This document shows positions 26,080 to 35,004 of a stretch of 64,000 bases of DNA, in pieces. Where the stretch lies: NCBI GenBank assembly GCA_017626305.1, contig JAGAIW010000048.1, forward strand, positions 36,777-100,776, given 5' to 3'. The notes beneath the pieces are model-generated. The model was not told where the DNA came from. It saw nothing but the letters and a program-made list of their open reading frames with translations, and did not search any database. The stretch is from Clostridia bacterium (GTDB lineage Bacteria; Bacillota; Clostridia; Christensenellales; Borkfalkiaceae). The translations under genes and the position numbers were made by a program. The first letter of the stretch is position 1; each line of letters opens with the position of its first letter.

Positions 26080-26106
26080 ACCGTCGCAAAAAGCGACGGT
26101 TTTTTA
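26080..26106. terminator. Bidirectional terminator between MFS and AraC genes
   Basis: Stem ACCGTCGC / GCGACGGT (26080-26087, 26093-26100) with T-run on the plus strand and A-run upstream, placed between the convergent stops. Confidence 0.85.
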
Positions 26107-26865
26107 TTGCCGTTTGGCGTTTTGTAAAAATTCCTTCGGGGTACAGCCGTACGTTTTTTTAAAGTGCAAAAAGTACTGTTGCGGACTGTTAAATCCGCAT
26201 AAAAAGTATACGTCCGAAACGTTACGCGTCTTTAAAAGGGGTATGGATTTTCTAATCCGCACGCCGCCGAGATATTCGGGCAAGCCTGAATGAAAATGCC
26301 GTTTGAAAATATACGAAAAATAGTTGGGGGAATATCCAAATTCCTTGGCGAGAGAACGCAGGGTAACGTTTTCCGTATAATGCTCGTCGAGATAGGAAAC
26401 GATACGCTCCACCAAGGTTCGCTCTCTGCTTTTTTGCAGGGGAACAAAGGGCGTTTGTTGGATAAATTTTCCAAGGATTGTGTTGACAAGCCCCGTAAAG
26501 AGTATTTCGTTATGACAATTTTCTAAGAGCAAAAACAGGGGCAAAAGCTCCTTTTTATAATCGTGGAATACAGGGACGCTGGGTTGCATGCGTTCGCACA
26601 GCTTTCCAAACTGCGGACAGTATTCCACGGGGCAGGTGACGACGATTTGTTCGCCTGTTTTATCGGGTAAAAAATGATGCATAACGTACGGCGAACAAAT
26701 CAACGTATCGTGGGGTTGAAGAACGTACGCTCCGTCCCCGATAAATACCTTTTTTTCGCCCCGTAACACGTATAAAATTTCCACGCTTTGGTGGAAATGC
26801 GGCACGCAAAGATTGTCTTGGCGCGCATAATGCTTGGAATTGTCCCGTCCCGTTTCAAAATACAT
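26104..26865 (-). CDS. AraC-family transcriptional regulator
   Basis: A 253-residue regulator with an N-terminal cupin sensing domain (HFHQSVEILYVLRGEKKVFIGDGAYVLQPHDTLICSPYVMHHF) and a C-terminal pair of HTH motifs (LRSLAKEFGYSPNYFSYIFKRHF and the YFLCGFNSPQQYFLHFKKTYGCTPKEF region). It probably controls the neighbouring GH31 or MFS gene in response to a sugar. A minus-strand TATACT box with TTGTTT 17 bp upstream ends 6 nt before ATG, with no Shine-Dalgarno site, so it looks leaderless. Confidence 0.9.
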   Translation of the reverse strand: MYFETGRDNSKHYARQDNLCVPHFHQSVEILYVLRGEKKVFIGDGAYVLQPHDTLICSPYVMHHFLPDKTGEQIVVTCPVEYCPQFGKLCERMQPSVPVFHDYKKELLPLFLLLENCHNEILFTGLVNTILGKFIQQTPFVPLQKSRERTLVERIVSYLDEHYTENVTLRSLAKEFGYSPNYFSYIFKRHFHSGLPEYLGGVRIRKSIPLLKTRNVSDVYFLCGFNSPQQYFLHFKKTYGCTPKEFLQNAKRQ

Positions 26866-26871
26866 AGTATA

Positions 26872-26900
26872 AGTATACTACAATTCAAACGAAAAAACAA
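26872..26900 (-). promoter_or_regulatory. Promoter of the AraC gene, giving a leaderless mRNA
   Basis: On the minus strand, TTGTTT (26900-26895), 17-bp spacer, TATACT (26877-26872). Six nt separate it from the ATG at 26865. Confidence 0.65.
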
Positions 26901-26939
26901 GCAAAAAGCGTAATATTTATGATAGATAGGGGAATTATT

Positions 26940-26970
26940 TTGAAAAAATCGTAAAAAATCGTGCTATAAT
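26940..26970 (+). promoter_or_regulatory. Promoter of the GH31 gene
   Basis: TGCTATAAT extended -10 (TATAAT 26965-26970) with TTGAAA (26940-26945) at 19 bp. GGAGAAAAACT and ATG follow. Confidence 0.7.
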
Positions 26971-27000
26971 GATAATATCCATTCCAAAAGGAGAAAAACT

Positions 27001-29439
27001 ATGGCGAAAGAAAAACTGGCAAGTCATCTTATCGTAAAAACCTATCCGTTGGCAAATCCTGCAAACGTAATCGTTTGGAAAGATTACCGCATTACCGTAC
27101 TCGATAGCGGATTGTTTCGCTTGGAACACAGTAAAAAGGGGATATTCCGCGACGACGCTACGCAAACGGTTTGGTATCGTAATATGTCCAAACAAGCGTT
27201 TGAAACAAAGTATACGGATAATCAAGTAGTTGTTTCCACAAGTCGTTGCAGGCTTATTATAAAAGAGAACAGGGAAGATTGTCGTATTGATTTAAACGGC
27301 AAGGTCGTACCGCTTACCAACGACGGTAATTTGCTGGGTACGTACCGTACGCTGGACTGTTGTAACGGAAACTGGAAGATTTGGGGTGACGACAAGGGAA
27401 AGATACGGCTTGGTATGGGCGTATGCTCGAAAACGGGGGTTGCGGTGCTGGACGATTCGGCGTCGCTTACCTTAAACGAAAACGGGGAAATCGCAGCAGG
27501 CAAAGCCGACGGCTTAGACGAATATATCTTCGCTTACGGTAACGATTATCGTGGAGCGGTGCGCGCTTTGTATACGATTACGGGGTCAACGCCGCTCGTG
27601 CCGCGGTTTGCGCTGGGAAACTGGTGGAGCAGATACTATGCGTACACGCAGGACGAATATATCCGTTTAATGAACGTATTTGAAGAACGAAATATTCCCT
27701 TGACGGTGGCGACGGTGGATATGGACTGGCACTATTCGTGGAAGATTGACGAAGAGCTGGGTTTGTCGGCGGCGGATAGAAAAACGGAATATTACTGCGG
27801 GGATATGGGCTGGTGTATCGGTTGGACGGGATATACGTGGAATAAAAATCTCTTTCCCGATTATAAGCAATTCTTAAAGGATTTAAAAGCGAAGGGCTTG
27901 AAGGTTACGTTAAATTTACACCCTGCGCAAGGGGTGCGCTACTGGGAAGACGCGTATGAAGATATGGGCAAAGCGCTTGGAATAGATACGTCGGACGGGA
28001 AACAAATTCCGTTTAGTATTGCCGATACCAAATTTATCAACGCGTATTTTAAGTATTTGCATAAGCCCTTTGAAGACGACGGCGTGGATTTTTGGTGGAT
28101 GGACTGGCAACAGGGCACGAGCTCTGAAATGGTGGGGTTAGACCCGCTTTGGGCGCTCAATCACTATCACTATTACGATAACGCGCATAACCATTTTTCG
28201 CCCATGTTTTTATCCCGCTATTCGGGCGTAGGCTCGCACCGATATCCGTTGGGCTTTTCGGGGGATACGTATATTGAATGGCAAACGTTGGACTATTTGC
28301 CGTATTTTACGGCAACGGCAAGCAACGTGGGATATACGTGGTGGAGTCACGATATCGGCGGACATATGAACGGCCGTAAAAACGACGAATTGTACGTGCG
28401 CATGCTGCAATTTGGGGTGTTTAGTCCCGTGAACCGCTTGCACGGTACGGACATCGACGTTTTGAGTAAAGAGCCTTGGCTGTACGAAAACGGGGCGGGC
28501 TTGATCGCGGCAGAGTGGCTGCGTCTTCGCCATAGCTTGATACCCTATCTCTACGCGGCGTCTTACCGCACGCATACAAAGGGCAAAGCTTTAATCGAGC
28601 CCTTGTATTACGAATGGGATACGCCTAAGGCGTACGAATATAAAAACGAATACTTGTTCGGTGGGCAGTTGCTGGTTGCGCCGATTACTGCGCCTGCGGA
28701 TAAGGACGGCTTTGCCCGTACGCGCGTATGGTTACCCGAAGGGAAATGGACGGATATTTTCACGGGGGATAGCTATCTCTCGCCCGTCGGCGGCAAGGAA
28801 TGGACGGTGCTTAGAAAAATGGAAAGCATGCCTGTATTTGCCCGAGCAGGGGGGATTTTACCTTTGTCTAAGGATAAGGGGAACGTAGTGGATAACCCTG
28901 AAAATTTAGATATTTGCGTATGGTCGGGCGACGGCGAATTTGCCTTGTTTGAAGACGGCAGAACGCAGGAAAACACGCGGGAATGTATCACGCAATTTAC
29001 AAGCAAATTGATGGAAACGGACGGGGCATGTATGCAATCATTGCAAATTTGCACAAGTGGCGATACGTCCGTAATTCCAAAGGAAAGAACGCTGCGCGTT
29101 CTGTTTAAGGACGTGGACTGGGAAAAAGAAGTTACCGTGTATAAGAACGGGGAAAAGCTCGCTTTGACGAAATGTCTTATAGACTGCGCGGCGATACGGT
29201 TTGCTTTTGAACCGTCGGCAAATTACGAAGTGCAGGTACGCTTTACAAAGGAAACGCCTTTGGAAACGTTGCAAAAGCGGGCTAAGGAAGTACTCCTTCG
29301 CGCGGAATATTCTAACGGTAGAAAACAGGAAATCCATAAAGAGCTTTGTAAGACGAAATCGGTAACCGAATTCGTTTGCTTGATAACGGGCAGCGAGTTA
29401 CCCGAAGGCGAAAAACAGCGGCTTTTGGAAACGCTGTAA
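27001..29439 (+). CDS. Glycoside hydrolase family 31 (alpha-glucosidase/xylosidase type)
   Basis: An 812-residue cytosolic enzyme without signal peptide. The GH31 barrel carries the nucleophile Asp in WWMDWQQG (about residue 368) and the acid/base Asp in GFSGDTYIEW (about residue 422), preceded by VDMDWHYSW and followed by WWSHDIGGH. The WxDWQQG form differs from the classical WxDMNE of alpha-glucosidases. The substrate is probably an alpha-linked oligosaccharide; whether glucoside, xyloside or other is not decided. A C-terminal extension of about 120 residues with an uncertain fold follows the beta-sandwich domains. It has its own promoter and terminator and is near two AraC genes. Confidence 0.9.
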   Translation: MAKEKLASHLIVKTYPLANPANVIVWKDYRITVLDSGLFRLEHSKKGIFRDDATQTVWYRNMSKQAFETKYTDNQVVVSTSRCRLIIKENREDCRIDLNGKVVPLTNDGNLLGTYRTLDCCNGNWKIWGDDKGKIRLGMGVCSKTGVAVLDDSASLTLNENGEIAAGKADGLDEYIFAYGNDYRGAVRALYTITGSTPLVPRFALGNWWSRYYAYTQDEYIRLMNVFEERNIPLTVATVDMDWHYSWKIDEELGLSAADRKTEYYCGDMGWCIGWTGYTWNKNLFPDYKQFLKDLKAKGLKVTLNLHPAQGVRYWEDAYEDMGKALGIDTSDGKQIPFSIADTKFINAYFKYLHKPFEDDGVDFWWMDWQQGTSSEMVGLDPLWALNHYHYYDNAHNHFSPMFLSRYSGVGSHRYPLGFSGDTYIEWQTLDYLPYFTATASNVGYTWWSHDIGGHMNGRKNDELYVRMLQFGVFSPVNRLHGTDIDVLSKEPWLYENGAGLIAAEWLRLRHSLIPYLYAASYRTHTKGKALIEPLYYEWDTPKAYEYKNEYLFGGQLLVAPITAPADKDGFARTRVWLPEGKWTDIFTGDSYLSPVGGKEWTVLRKMESMPVFARAGGILPLSKDKGNVVDNPENLDICVWSGDGEFALFEDGRTQENTRECITQFTSKLMETDGACMQSLQICTSGDTSVIPKERTLRVLFKDVDWEKEVTVYKNGEKLALTKCLIDCAAIRFAFEPSANYEVQVRFTKETPLETLQKRAKEVLLRAEYSNGRKQEIHKELCKTKSVTEFVCLITGSELPEGEKQRLLETL

Positions 29440-29455
29440 GAAAAATAAAAAAGAC

Positions 29456-29484
29456 AACCCGTCGCTTTTTTGCGACGGGTTTTT
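29456..29484. terminator. Terminator between GH31 and the second AraC gene
   Basis: Stem AACCCGTCGC / GCGACGGGTT (29456-29465, 29472-29481) with a T-rich loop and tail, and an A-run upstream for the opposite strand. Confidence 0.85.
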
Positions 29485-29486
29485 CG

Positions 29487-30290
29487 TTACTTAGAATTCC
29501 TGTAATCGGTAGGCGTAACGCCGTACTCTTTTTTGAAATTATTGATTAAATGGCTTGCCGACGCATAAGCGTATTTTTCCGCTAATTCCTGTAAAGAGAG
29601 CGAAGACGACGACAGCTGATTACGGATATTTTCCAGTTTGATTTTGTTGATATACTGCTTAGGGCTCATGCCCAGCGTGGTTTTGAATAGGTGGCGTATA
29701 TGCTTTTCGCAATACCGAAACTCGTCGGCGATATCTCGAACTTGTAGGTTTTCTTCAATATGCATATTGATATACAGGACGATTTTTTCGGTGAGCTCGG
29801 TGCTTTTTTGCGTATAGGGATTGAGAACTTCTAAATAATTGAGCAACCGACAGAAAAAATAAGCGTTGGCATAGTGTACTCTATTTTCGATATGCGTTTG
29901 CAAAAGCTGAATGATTTTCGTCGCTTCGGCGTTTTCCGTTTCCGTGTCAAAATTATTCAAAAGGAACGCCTTATTGACGGGAAAAGTGATATTGTGGGGA
30001 ATAAACCAGTAGCATATAAAGTGCCAATGCTCGCAATCGCTAACGAGTGCGCGCACGTCCGTATGTTTGCCTAAAAACAGCGTTTTCTTTTCCAAATGGA
30101 TATGCTCCCCGTTCGTAAGCTCAATCGCCGCGTTTCCTTCCAAAGTTAAAATGGCACAATGCATATTGCGCGGGTCTTGCAAAAGTACGTTGCGATAATA
30201 CCCGTACACATGCGTATTATATACGTTGGCAAGCTGTACGGTGGCGATACTCAGCAGCGGATTACTGGCAAGAATTTGATGATTTAACAT
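29487..30290 (-). CDS. AraC-family transcriptional regulator
   Basis: A 267-residue protein with an N-terminal cupin-like effector domain (GYYRNVLLQDPRNMHCAILTLEG...LGKHTDVRALVSDCEHWHFICYWFIP) and a C-terminal double HTH (LQVRDIADEFRYCEKHIRHLFKTTLGMSPKQYINKIKLENIRN). It is divergent from the DUF4838-ABC operon, so it probably regulates it. A TTTGGAG site precedes the ATG, unlike the first AraC gene. Confidence 0.88.
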   Translation of the reverse strand: MLNHQILASNPLLSIATVQLANVYNTHVYGYYRNVLLQDPRNMHCAILTLEGNAAIELTNGEHIHLEKKTLFLGKHTDVRALVSDCEHWHFICYWFIPHNITFPVNKAFLLNNFDTETENAEATKIIQLLQTHIENRVHYANAYFFCRLLNYLEVLNPYTQKSTELTEKIVLYINMHIEENLQVRDIADEFRYCEKHIRHLFKTTLGMSPKQYINKIKLENIRNQLSSSSLSLQELAEKYAYASASHLINNFKKEYGVTPTDYRNSK

Positions 30291-30320
30291 ATATTTACTC
30301 CAAATACCGTTCTTAATAAC

Positions 30321-30349
30321 AGTATACTTGCTCTCGTTAGATTTGTCAA
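30321..30349 (-). promoter_or_regulatory. Promoter of the second AraC gene
   Basis: On the minus strand, TTGACA (30349-30344), 17-bp spacer, TATACT (30326-30321). Confidence 0.85.
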
Positions 30350-30393
30350 GAGAAATAGGTTCGTTTTTTGCAATTATTGGTATCTTTTATGTA

Positions 30394-30422
30394 TTTACAT
30401 TCCCCCGATAGGGTGGTATACT
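30394..30422 (+). promoter_or_regulatory. Probable promoter of the carbohydrate operon
   Basis: TTTACA (30394-30399), 17-bp spacer, TATACT (30417-30422), 228 bp upstream of the DUF4838 start. It would give a leader of about 220 nt carrying the two palindromes at 30479-30514. Confidence 0.5.
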
Positions 30423-30478
30423 TTTTGTGATAGAATTCGGGTAATGGCACTTTTTTCGCGCTTTTGAAAAGGAGCGGT

Positions 30479-30514
30479 AAGGGGCGCGCCCCTTGTATGT
30501 AATACTTTACATAC
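30479..30514 (+). promoter_or_regulatory. Tandem palindromes in the carbohydrate operon leader
   Basis: AAGGGGCGCGCCCCTT (30479-30494, perfect 16-bp palindrome) is followed at once by GTATGTAA / TTACATAC (30495-30502, 30507-30514). As DNA these could be operator sites for the divergent AraC protein or another factor; as RNA, stacked hairpins. No U-run of terminator type follows. The rest of the 30291-30649 gap shows no ORF with a ribosome site. Confidence 0.5.
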
Positions 30515-30649
30515 AAAAAAATCTTATCCGAAAAGAAAAAAAAGTAAGAAAATTCCAAGGTAAAAATTCCCTTGTCGCGGTTTGTATTTTGTAATGCTTA
30601 TCGGCTGAACGGCGATATTGACAAGGGGTATGTTAAATGGGAGAGCGTT

Positions 30650-33064
30650 ATGCGTTTGATAGAAAAGCAAAAACCGTGTGCAAAGGTATTCGTTTGTCGG
30701 CAGGCAGACGAAACGGTGCTTTCCGCCGCCCACAGCTTTATCCGCGTGGTAGAGCGGCTTTGCGGCGTGACCCTTTGCTTGGAACAAACGGACGCCTTTA
30801 TAACGGCGGCGCGCGGCGTGGCGTTTGCAACGTTTGATACGCTTGGCGATATCCGTGCGTTATTTGCAAAAGAAGAGCAGGCGTGTCTTGGCGACGGCTT
30901 TTGCGTAAAAGCGGTGGGAGATTGCGTGTTCGTTACGGCAAAGCTTTCCCGCGGCGTATACTTTGGCGCGCACGATTTGTTGGAAAAGAATACAAACGTC
31001 GTCTTTGCCCGCGGCGCGGCGGAAGAAAACGTAGCCGTGTTGCAAACGGATACGCTGGATTTAACGGAAATCCATTATGCGGAAAACAGTCCGTTTGCCG
31101 TTCGTTCTTGGAATGCCTGCGGTATGGGCACGGACGGGCAAGACCATGCGGACGAAGGCACGGCGGAGTATTTTGGTAGAAATAAATCCAACGGTGTAGA
31201 GCACCGTTTTGAAAAGGGCTGGAAACGATACGGTTTATTCGGCGCGGGGGTTTGCTCTAAATTGCTTGGCAACTTAGACGAGTTGTCCGCCGACCACCCC
31301 GAATGGTTTATGACCGCTCCCGACGGCGGCGTGATGCCTGCGCTTGGCGGTTACGAAAGCTTTTTCAACTACTACGATAAAGGGATAGCCGAAGCGTTTG
31401 CCTATCGCGTAGCACAGGCGGCGGACGAAGTGGGCGAAGGGAATATTCCCCATTGGACAATGCCTGACAATCCCTATTTTTATATGCGCGTCAACGGCGT
31501 CAACTTGCACGAGCAGCCGTTCACGGCGGACGACGGTACGACGGTATATCCGCACGAAAGCCATTATAAATCGACGGTATACTTCAACTTCTTGAACCGC
31601 GTAATAAAAAAAGCGAATGAAATCCGCCCGAACACGCAGCTGCACGTGTTTGCGTATACGTATAGCGAGCATACGCCTGCGATAGCCGTAGATAAGCGTT
31701 TGATTGTCACGATTGCGCCCATACAGACCAACGATAAATATGCATACGACGATACGCGCAGTCACGACAACGACGCCATTCGCAATAATATTTTGCGTTG
31801 GAGAGCAAAGACGGACAACTTGGAAATGTACATGTACTGGTGTTCGTTCCGCGGAACGATATATTCCCGTCCGATTTTGGAAGTGGTCAAGCGCAACCTG
31901 CTTTGGTTTGAAAAAATCGGTATCAAACGCGTGCTTATCGAAGGCAAGGTCGATTGTTCGCTTTTGGAAAATCCCCATATGCGACAAGCGGGCGCAACCA
32001 AGTTTTACGACATGAACGAAGCGTACGTTTGGGCAATCCAACGGCTTATGTGGAACCCGAATCAGGATACGCAAAAGCTTATTCGGCGGTTTTGCAAAAT
32101 CGTCTATAAAGAATGTGCAAAGGAAATGCTTGCGTATTTTACCGCTTTGCAAAAGGGTTGGGATAAAAAGGACGCGTTGGTTTGGTACACCACGGGCGGC
32201 GACGTGTATTATTTGCAGTTTATTCTCGGCGCAGGGGTGGACGAAGAAATTCTTTCCGCGTTAGAAAATGCGAAAGCCAAGGCGGTTACGCCCGAAGTTG
32301 CAAGAAAGGTAAACGTCATTTACCAAACGGTGCAAACGGAAATTGCCAAGTATCGCGATTTTATCCGTGAAGAAGGAAAAATCGTTTACTGCGGCGCGGG
32401 GGAAGAAACCATTCTTTCGCCAAAGCATATGGATTTTGAAAATAACGCAAGCAGCGTTTGGAATACGGCAATTCCCTTGCGCGTGTTGCGCGATTACAAC
32501 ACCATGGCGCATTATCCCAAACAGGCGAACTTTGCCTGCCGTATGCTTTACGACGATAAACATATCTATATCGGCTATTCGGTGTCCGACGATCAGCTTA
32601 TTGAAAAACGGACGACGGCGGACGGAGTAACCCGTTATTACCGCGACGACGGAAGTGAACTTATCAGCTACGTCGAAACGTATATCGGCGGAAACGTATT
32701 CAATCAGGAAACGTACTACGGGTACATATCGGGCTTTATGGGAGAACGAAATCCCGCAGGGCAGTTTTATGAAAATAAAGGCACGCCCAAGAGTAAGCCC
32801 ATTCCCGAAGGGGTGCGTGACGTGAAGTTTGTACGGTTGGACGAACACAAGGAAAAGCGGTATTACTTCCACGTGCAGGTCATTCCGTACGCGGCGCTAG
32901 GCGCGGCGGCGGATAATTGCAATCCGTACGGGTCGTTCGTGTACTATACCAACCGATTTGAACGGGCTGGCTGGATGGGCTACGGGCTTTGGAGTAAACA
33001 AAACTTCTCGCCGTTTGTGCGATTGCCTAAACAAGAAAAAATAAACGAAAAAGGAGATAAATGA
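30650..33064 (+). CDS. DUF4838 domain protein, probable glycoside hydrolase
   Basis: An 804-residue protein with an N-terminal alpha-glucuronidase-type (GH67N-like) domain (CRQADETVLSAAHSFIRVVERLCGV...RGVYFGAHDLLEK), then the DUF4838 region with the SWNACGMG opening and PHWTMPDNPYFYM, and a C-terminal beta-sandwich similar to CBM9-like domains (YDDKHIYIGYSVSDDQL). No signal peptide is visible from the ATG at 30650, which has GGGAG at 30638-30642. A TTG start upstream (30572) is less likely. It probably cleaves a uronic-acid or other glycan linkage. First gene of the ABC transporter operon. Confidence 0.75.
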   Translation: MRLIEKQKPCAKVFVCRQADETVLSAAHSFIRVVERLCGVTLCLEQTDAFITAARGVAFATFDTLGDIRALFAKEEQACLGDGFCVKAVGDCVFVTAKLSRGVYFGAHDLLEKNTNVVFARGAAEENVAVLQTDTLDLTEIHYAENSPFAVRSWNACGMGTDGQDHADEGTAEYFGRNKSNGVEHRFEKGWKRYGLFGAGVCSKLLGNLDELSADHPEWFMTAPDGGVMPALGGYESFFNYYDKGIAEAFAYRVAQAADEVGEGNIPHWTMPDNPYFYMRVNGVNLHEQPFTADDGTTVYPHESHYKSTVYFNFLNRVIKKANEIRPNTQLHVFAYTYSEHTPAIAVDKRLIVTIAPIQTNDKYAYDDTRSHDNDAIRNNILRWRAKTDNLEMYMYWCSFRGTIYSRPILEVVKRNLLWFEKIGIKRVLIEGKVDCSLLENPHMRQAGATKFYDMNEAYVWAIQRLMWNPNQDTQKLIRRFCKIVYKECAKEMLAYFTALQKGWDKKDALVWYTTGGDVYYLQFILGAGVDEEILSALENAKAKAVTPEVARKVNVIYQTVQTEIAKYRDFIREEGKIVYCGAGEETILSPKHMDFENNASSVWNTAIPLRVLRDYNTMAHYPKQANFACRMLYDDKHIYIGYSVSDDQLIEKRTTADGVTRYYRDDGSELISYVETYIGGNVFNQETYYGYISGFMGERNPAGQFYENKGTPKSKPIPEGVRDVKFVRLDEHKEKRYYFHVQVIPYAALGAAADNCNPYGSFVYYTNRFERAGWMGYGLWSKQNFSPFVRLPKQEKINEKGDK

Positions 33065-34050
33065 TGGAAAATCGTGTACAGGAAAACGCGGAGCTTTCCA
33101 CGTCGGAAATTGCAAAACGCCAACAGGCGGAATGGAAAGCGGCTATGAAAGGCAAAAACGCTTTTAAGCGCAATCAAATGATTTTCGTTTGGGGCTGGTT
33201 GGCTCTCCCTATTATTTCGTGGGCGGTATTTTACTGGTATTTGAACTTTTCGTCCTTCGTCGGCGCATTCCAAGACCCTATCACCAACGACTGGTCTATG
33301 ATTAACTTTCAAAATATTTGGAATGAGCTTTGGTCAAGCAAATCGCTTGGTTCGCTTGGCGTAGGGTTTGAAAATACCTTCAAGTATTTCTTCTTGGAAA
33401 TTCTCGTGAAATATCCCTTACAGCTGGTTGTGTGTTACTTTTTGTATAAGCAAATACACGGGTATAAAATCTTCCGTTTCATTTTGTATCTGCCTGCTAT
33501 TCTCCCCGGCGTTGCTTTGGCGACGGTATTCAAGGAAATGGTGGCCAGCAACGGCGTTCTTGCCATGCTGGGTTTTGCCATTCCGCCCCAAGGTCTTTTG
33601 GGTACGCCCGACACGGCGACGAACACCATTTTGGTGTACAGCGCATGGACGGGGATTTGCGGACATATGCTCCTTTTGTGCGGCGCAATGAACCGCGTGC
33701 CCTTGGAAGTACTCGAAGCGGCGCGCTTGGACGGTATCGGCCCGTTCGGGGAATTTATCCATTTGATTTTGCCTATGATTTGGCCGACGCTTTCTACCTT
33801 GCTTACGCTGACCTGTTGCAGCTTTTTAAACAGCAGCGGACCTATCCTGTTGCTTGCGGCGGATACCTATTCGCTCCGTTCGACGACGATTAGTTACTGG
33901 ATTTTTGAAAAGGTATACGCAAACGGCGTCAACGGCTTGGGACAATATAACCTTGTTTCTGCGGCAGGTATGTTGCTTTCGGTCGTAGCCGTGCCTTCGG
34001 TACTGCTTATCCGTAAGCTGTTCGACTTATTGCCGTCGGTGGAATACTAA
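33061..34050 (+). CDS. ABC sugar transporter permease (LplB/UgpA-like)
   Basis: A 329-residue inner membrane subunit with six helices after a polar N-terminus. The EAA loop is EAARLDGIGPFGEFIHLILP, contacting the ATPase. It matches the LplB/YteP branch that imports oligosaccharides or uronides. The ATG overlaps the previous stop by 4 bp (AAGGAGATAA before). An ATG at 33064 is equally possible. The second permease and a binding lipoprotein follow; no ATPase gene is in the operon. Confidence 0.9.
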   Translation: MMENRVQENAELSTSEIAKRQQAEWKAAMKGKNAFKRNQMIFVWGWLALPIISWAVFYWYLNFSSFVGAFQDPITNDWSMINFQNIWNELWSSKSLGSLGVGFENTFKYFFLEILVKYPLQLVVCYFLYKQIHGYKIFRFILYLPAILPGVALATVFKEMVASNGVLAMLGFAIPPQGLLGTPDTATNTILVYSAWTGICGHMLLLCGAMNRVPLEVLEAARLDGIGPFGEFIHLILPMIWPTLSTLLTLTCCSFLNSSGPILLLAADTYSLRSTTISYWIFEKVYANGVNGLGQYNLVSAAGMLLSVVAVPSVLLIRKLFDLLPSVEY

Positions 34051-34068
34051 AAGGGGGAATAAAAGACA

Positions 34069-34974
34069 ATGTTGAAAATCAAAAGAAAAGTAAACGACGT
34101 TAATTTTATTTTCCAAAAAAAGACGAAAGGGGAAATGGTTTTACACGGCATTATGATCGGCGTACTTGCCCTTTGGTGCTTTACCTTTTTATTCCCGCTG
34201 GTATGGCTGTTGGTGCAATCCTTCCACGATAGAAACGCGTACTGGATTACGCTGACGTTAGAAGGGAAGTTTACTCTGCCTGACGTTTGGCATTTGGAAA
34301 ACTATATCGACGCATTCACCATTTTGAATTATAACCATACCAACTTCTTTGGCATGCTGTTCAACAGCCTTTGGTTTATCGCGATTGCTGAAACGTGGTG
34401 CTTGTTCTGGCCGATTATGGTCGGATACATATTCGCTAAGTATAACTGGCGCGGCAAAGCGCTGTTCCATAGCGTTATCATTTTCACGTTGACCGTGCCT
34501 ATCATGGGTACGACGGGGGCTATGTTCAAGCTGGTCGACGCGCTCAATCTCTACGATACGGGCCCGATTTTCGTTATCGTAACGGGCGTAGGCGGTTTTG
34601 GCAGCGGATTTTTGGTGTATCTGGGTATTTTTAAGGGGATTTCGTGGAGTTACGCCGAATCGGTATTTATCGACGGCGGCGGCAATACTACGGCGTTCTT
34701 CGCCGTGATGCTCCCCCAAGCCATGCCTGCCATTTCAGCAATGATGGTGTCGTCGCTCATCACGCATTGGAACGAATATTATCAATTCTTAATGTACCTG
34801 CCTTCGTGGCCGACGGTAGCGACGGGCTTGTATTCGATATCCATTCAAAACACCATACAAAAGCCCTTGTACTATGCAGGGTTGATTATCAGTATTATTC
34901 CCGTGTTTATCCTGTACGGGCTCATGGCGGAAAAAATGATGAAGAACCTTTCTATCGGCGGATTGAAGGGCTAA
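34069..34974 (+). CDS. ABC sugar transporter permease (YtcP/AraQ-like)
   Basis: A 301-residue partner permease with six helices and the EAA loop (AESVFIDGGGNTTAFFAVMLPQAMP). It pairs with the preceding permease. The C-terminus reads AEKMMKNLSIGGLKG, typical of the YtcP/LplC group. GGGGGAATAAAAG precedes the ATG. Confidence 0.9.
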   Translation: MLKIKRKVNDVNFIFQKKTKGEMVLHGIMIGVLALWCFTFLFPLVWLLVQSFHDRNAYWITLTLEGKFTLPDVWHLENYIDAFTILNYNHTNFFGMLFNSLWFIAIAETWCLFWPIMVGYIFAKYNWRGKALFHSVIIFTLTVPIMGTTGAMFKLVDALNLYDTGPIFVIVTGVGGFGSGFLVYLGIFKGISWSYAESVFIDGGGNTTAFFAVMLPQAMPAISAMMVSSLITHWNEYYQFLMYLPSWPTVATGLYSISIQNTIQKPLYYAGLIISIIPVFILYGLMAEKMMKNLSIGGLKG

Positions 34975-35004
34975 CGATAAAAAAAAGATAAGGAGATATA
35001 AATT

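Noticed and set aside
30346..30558. A 70-codon frame on the minus strand upstream of the DUF4838 gene
   Set aside because: Very rich in Phe and Tyr from A/T-rich DNA, no ribosome site, and covers the promoter and palindromes.
30572..30649. Longer TTG start for the DUF4838 protein
   Set aside because: The ATG at 30650 has GGGAG at good spacing, and the extra N-terminal residues carry no family match.
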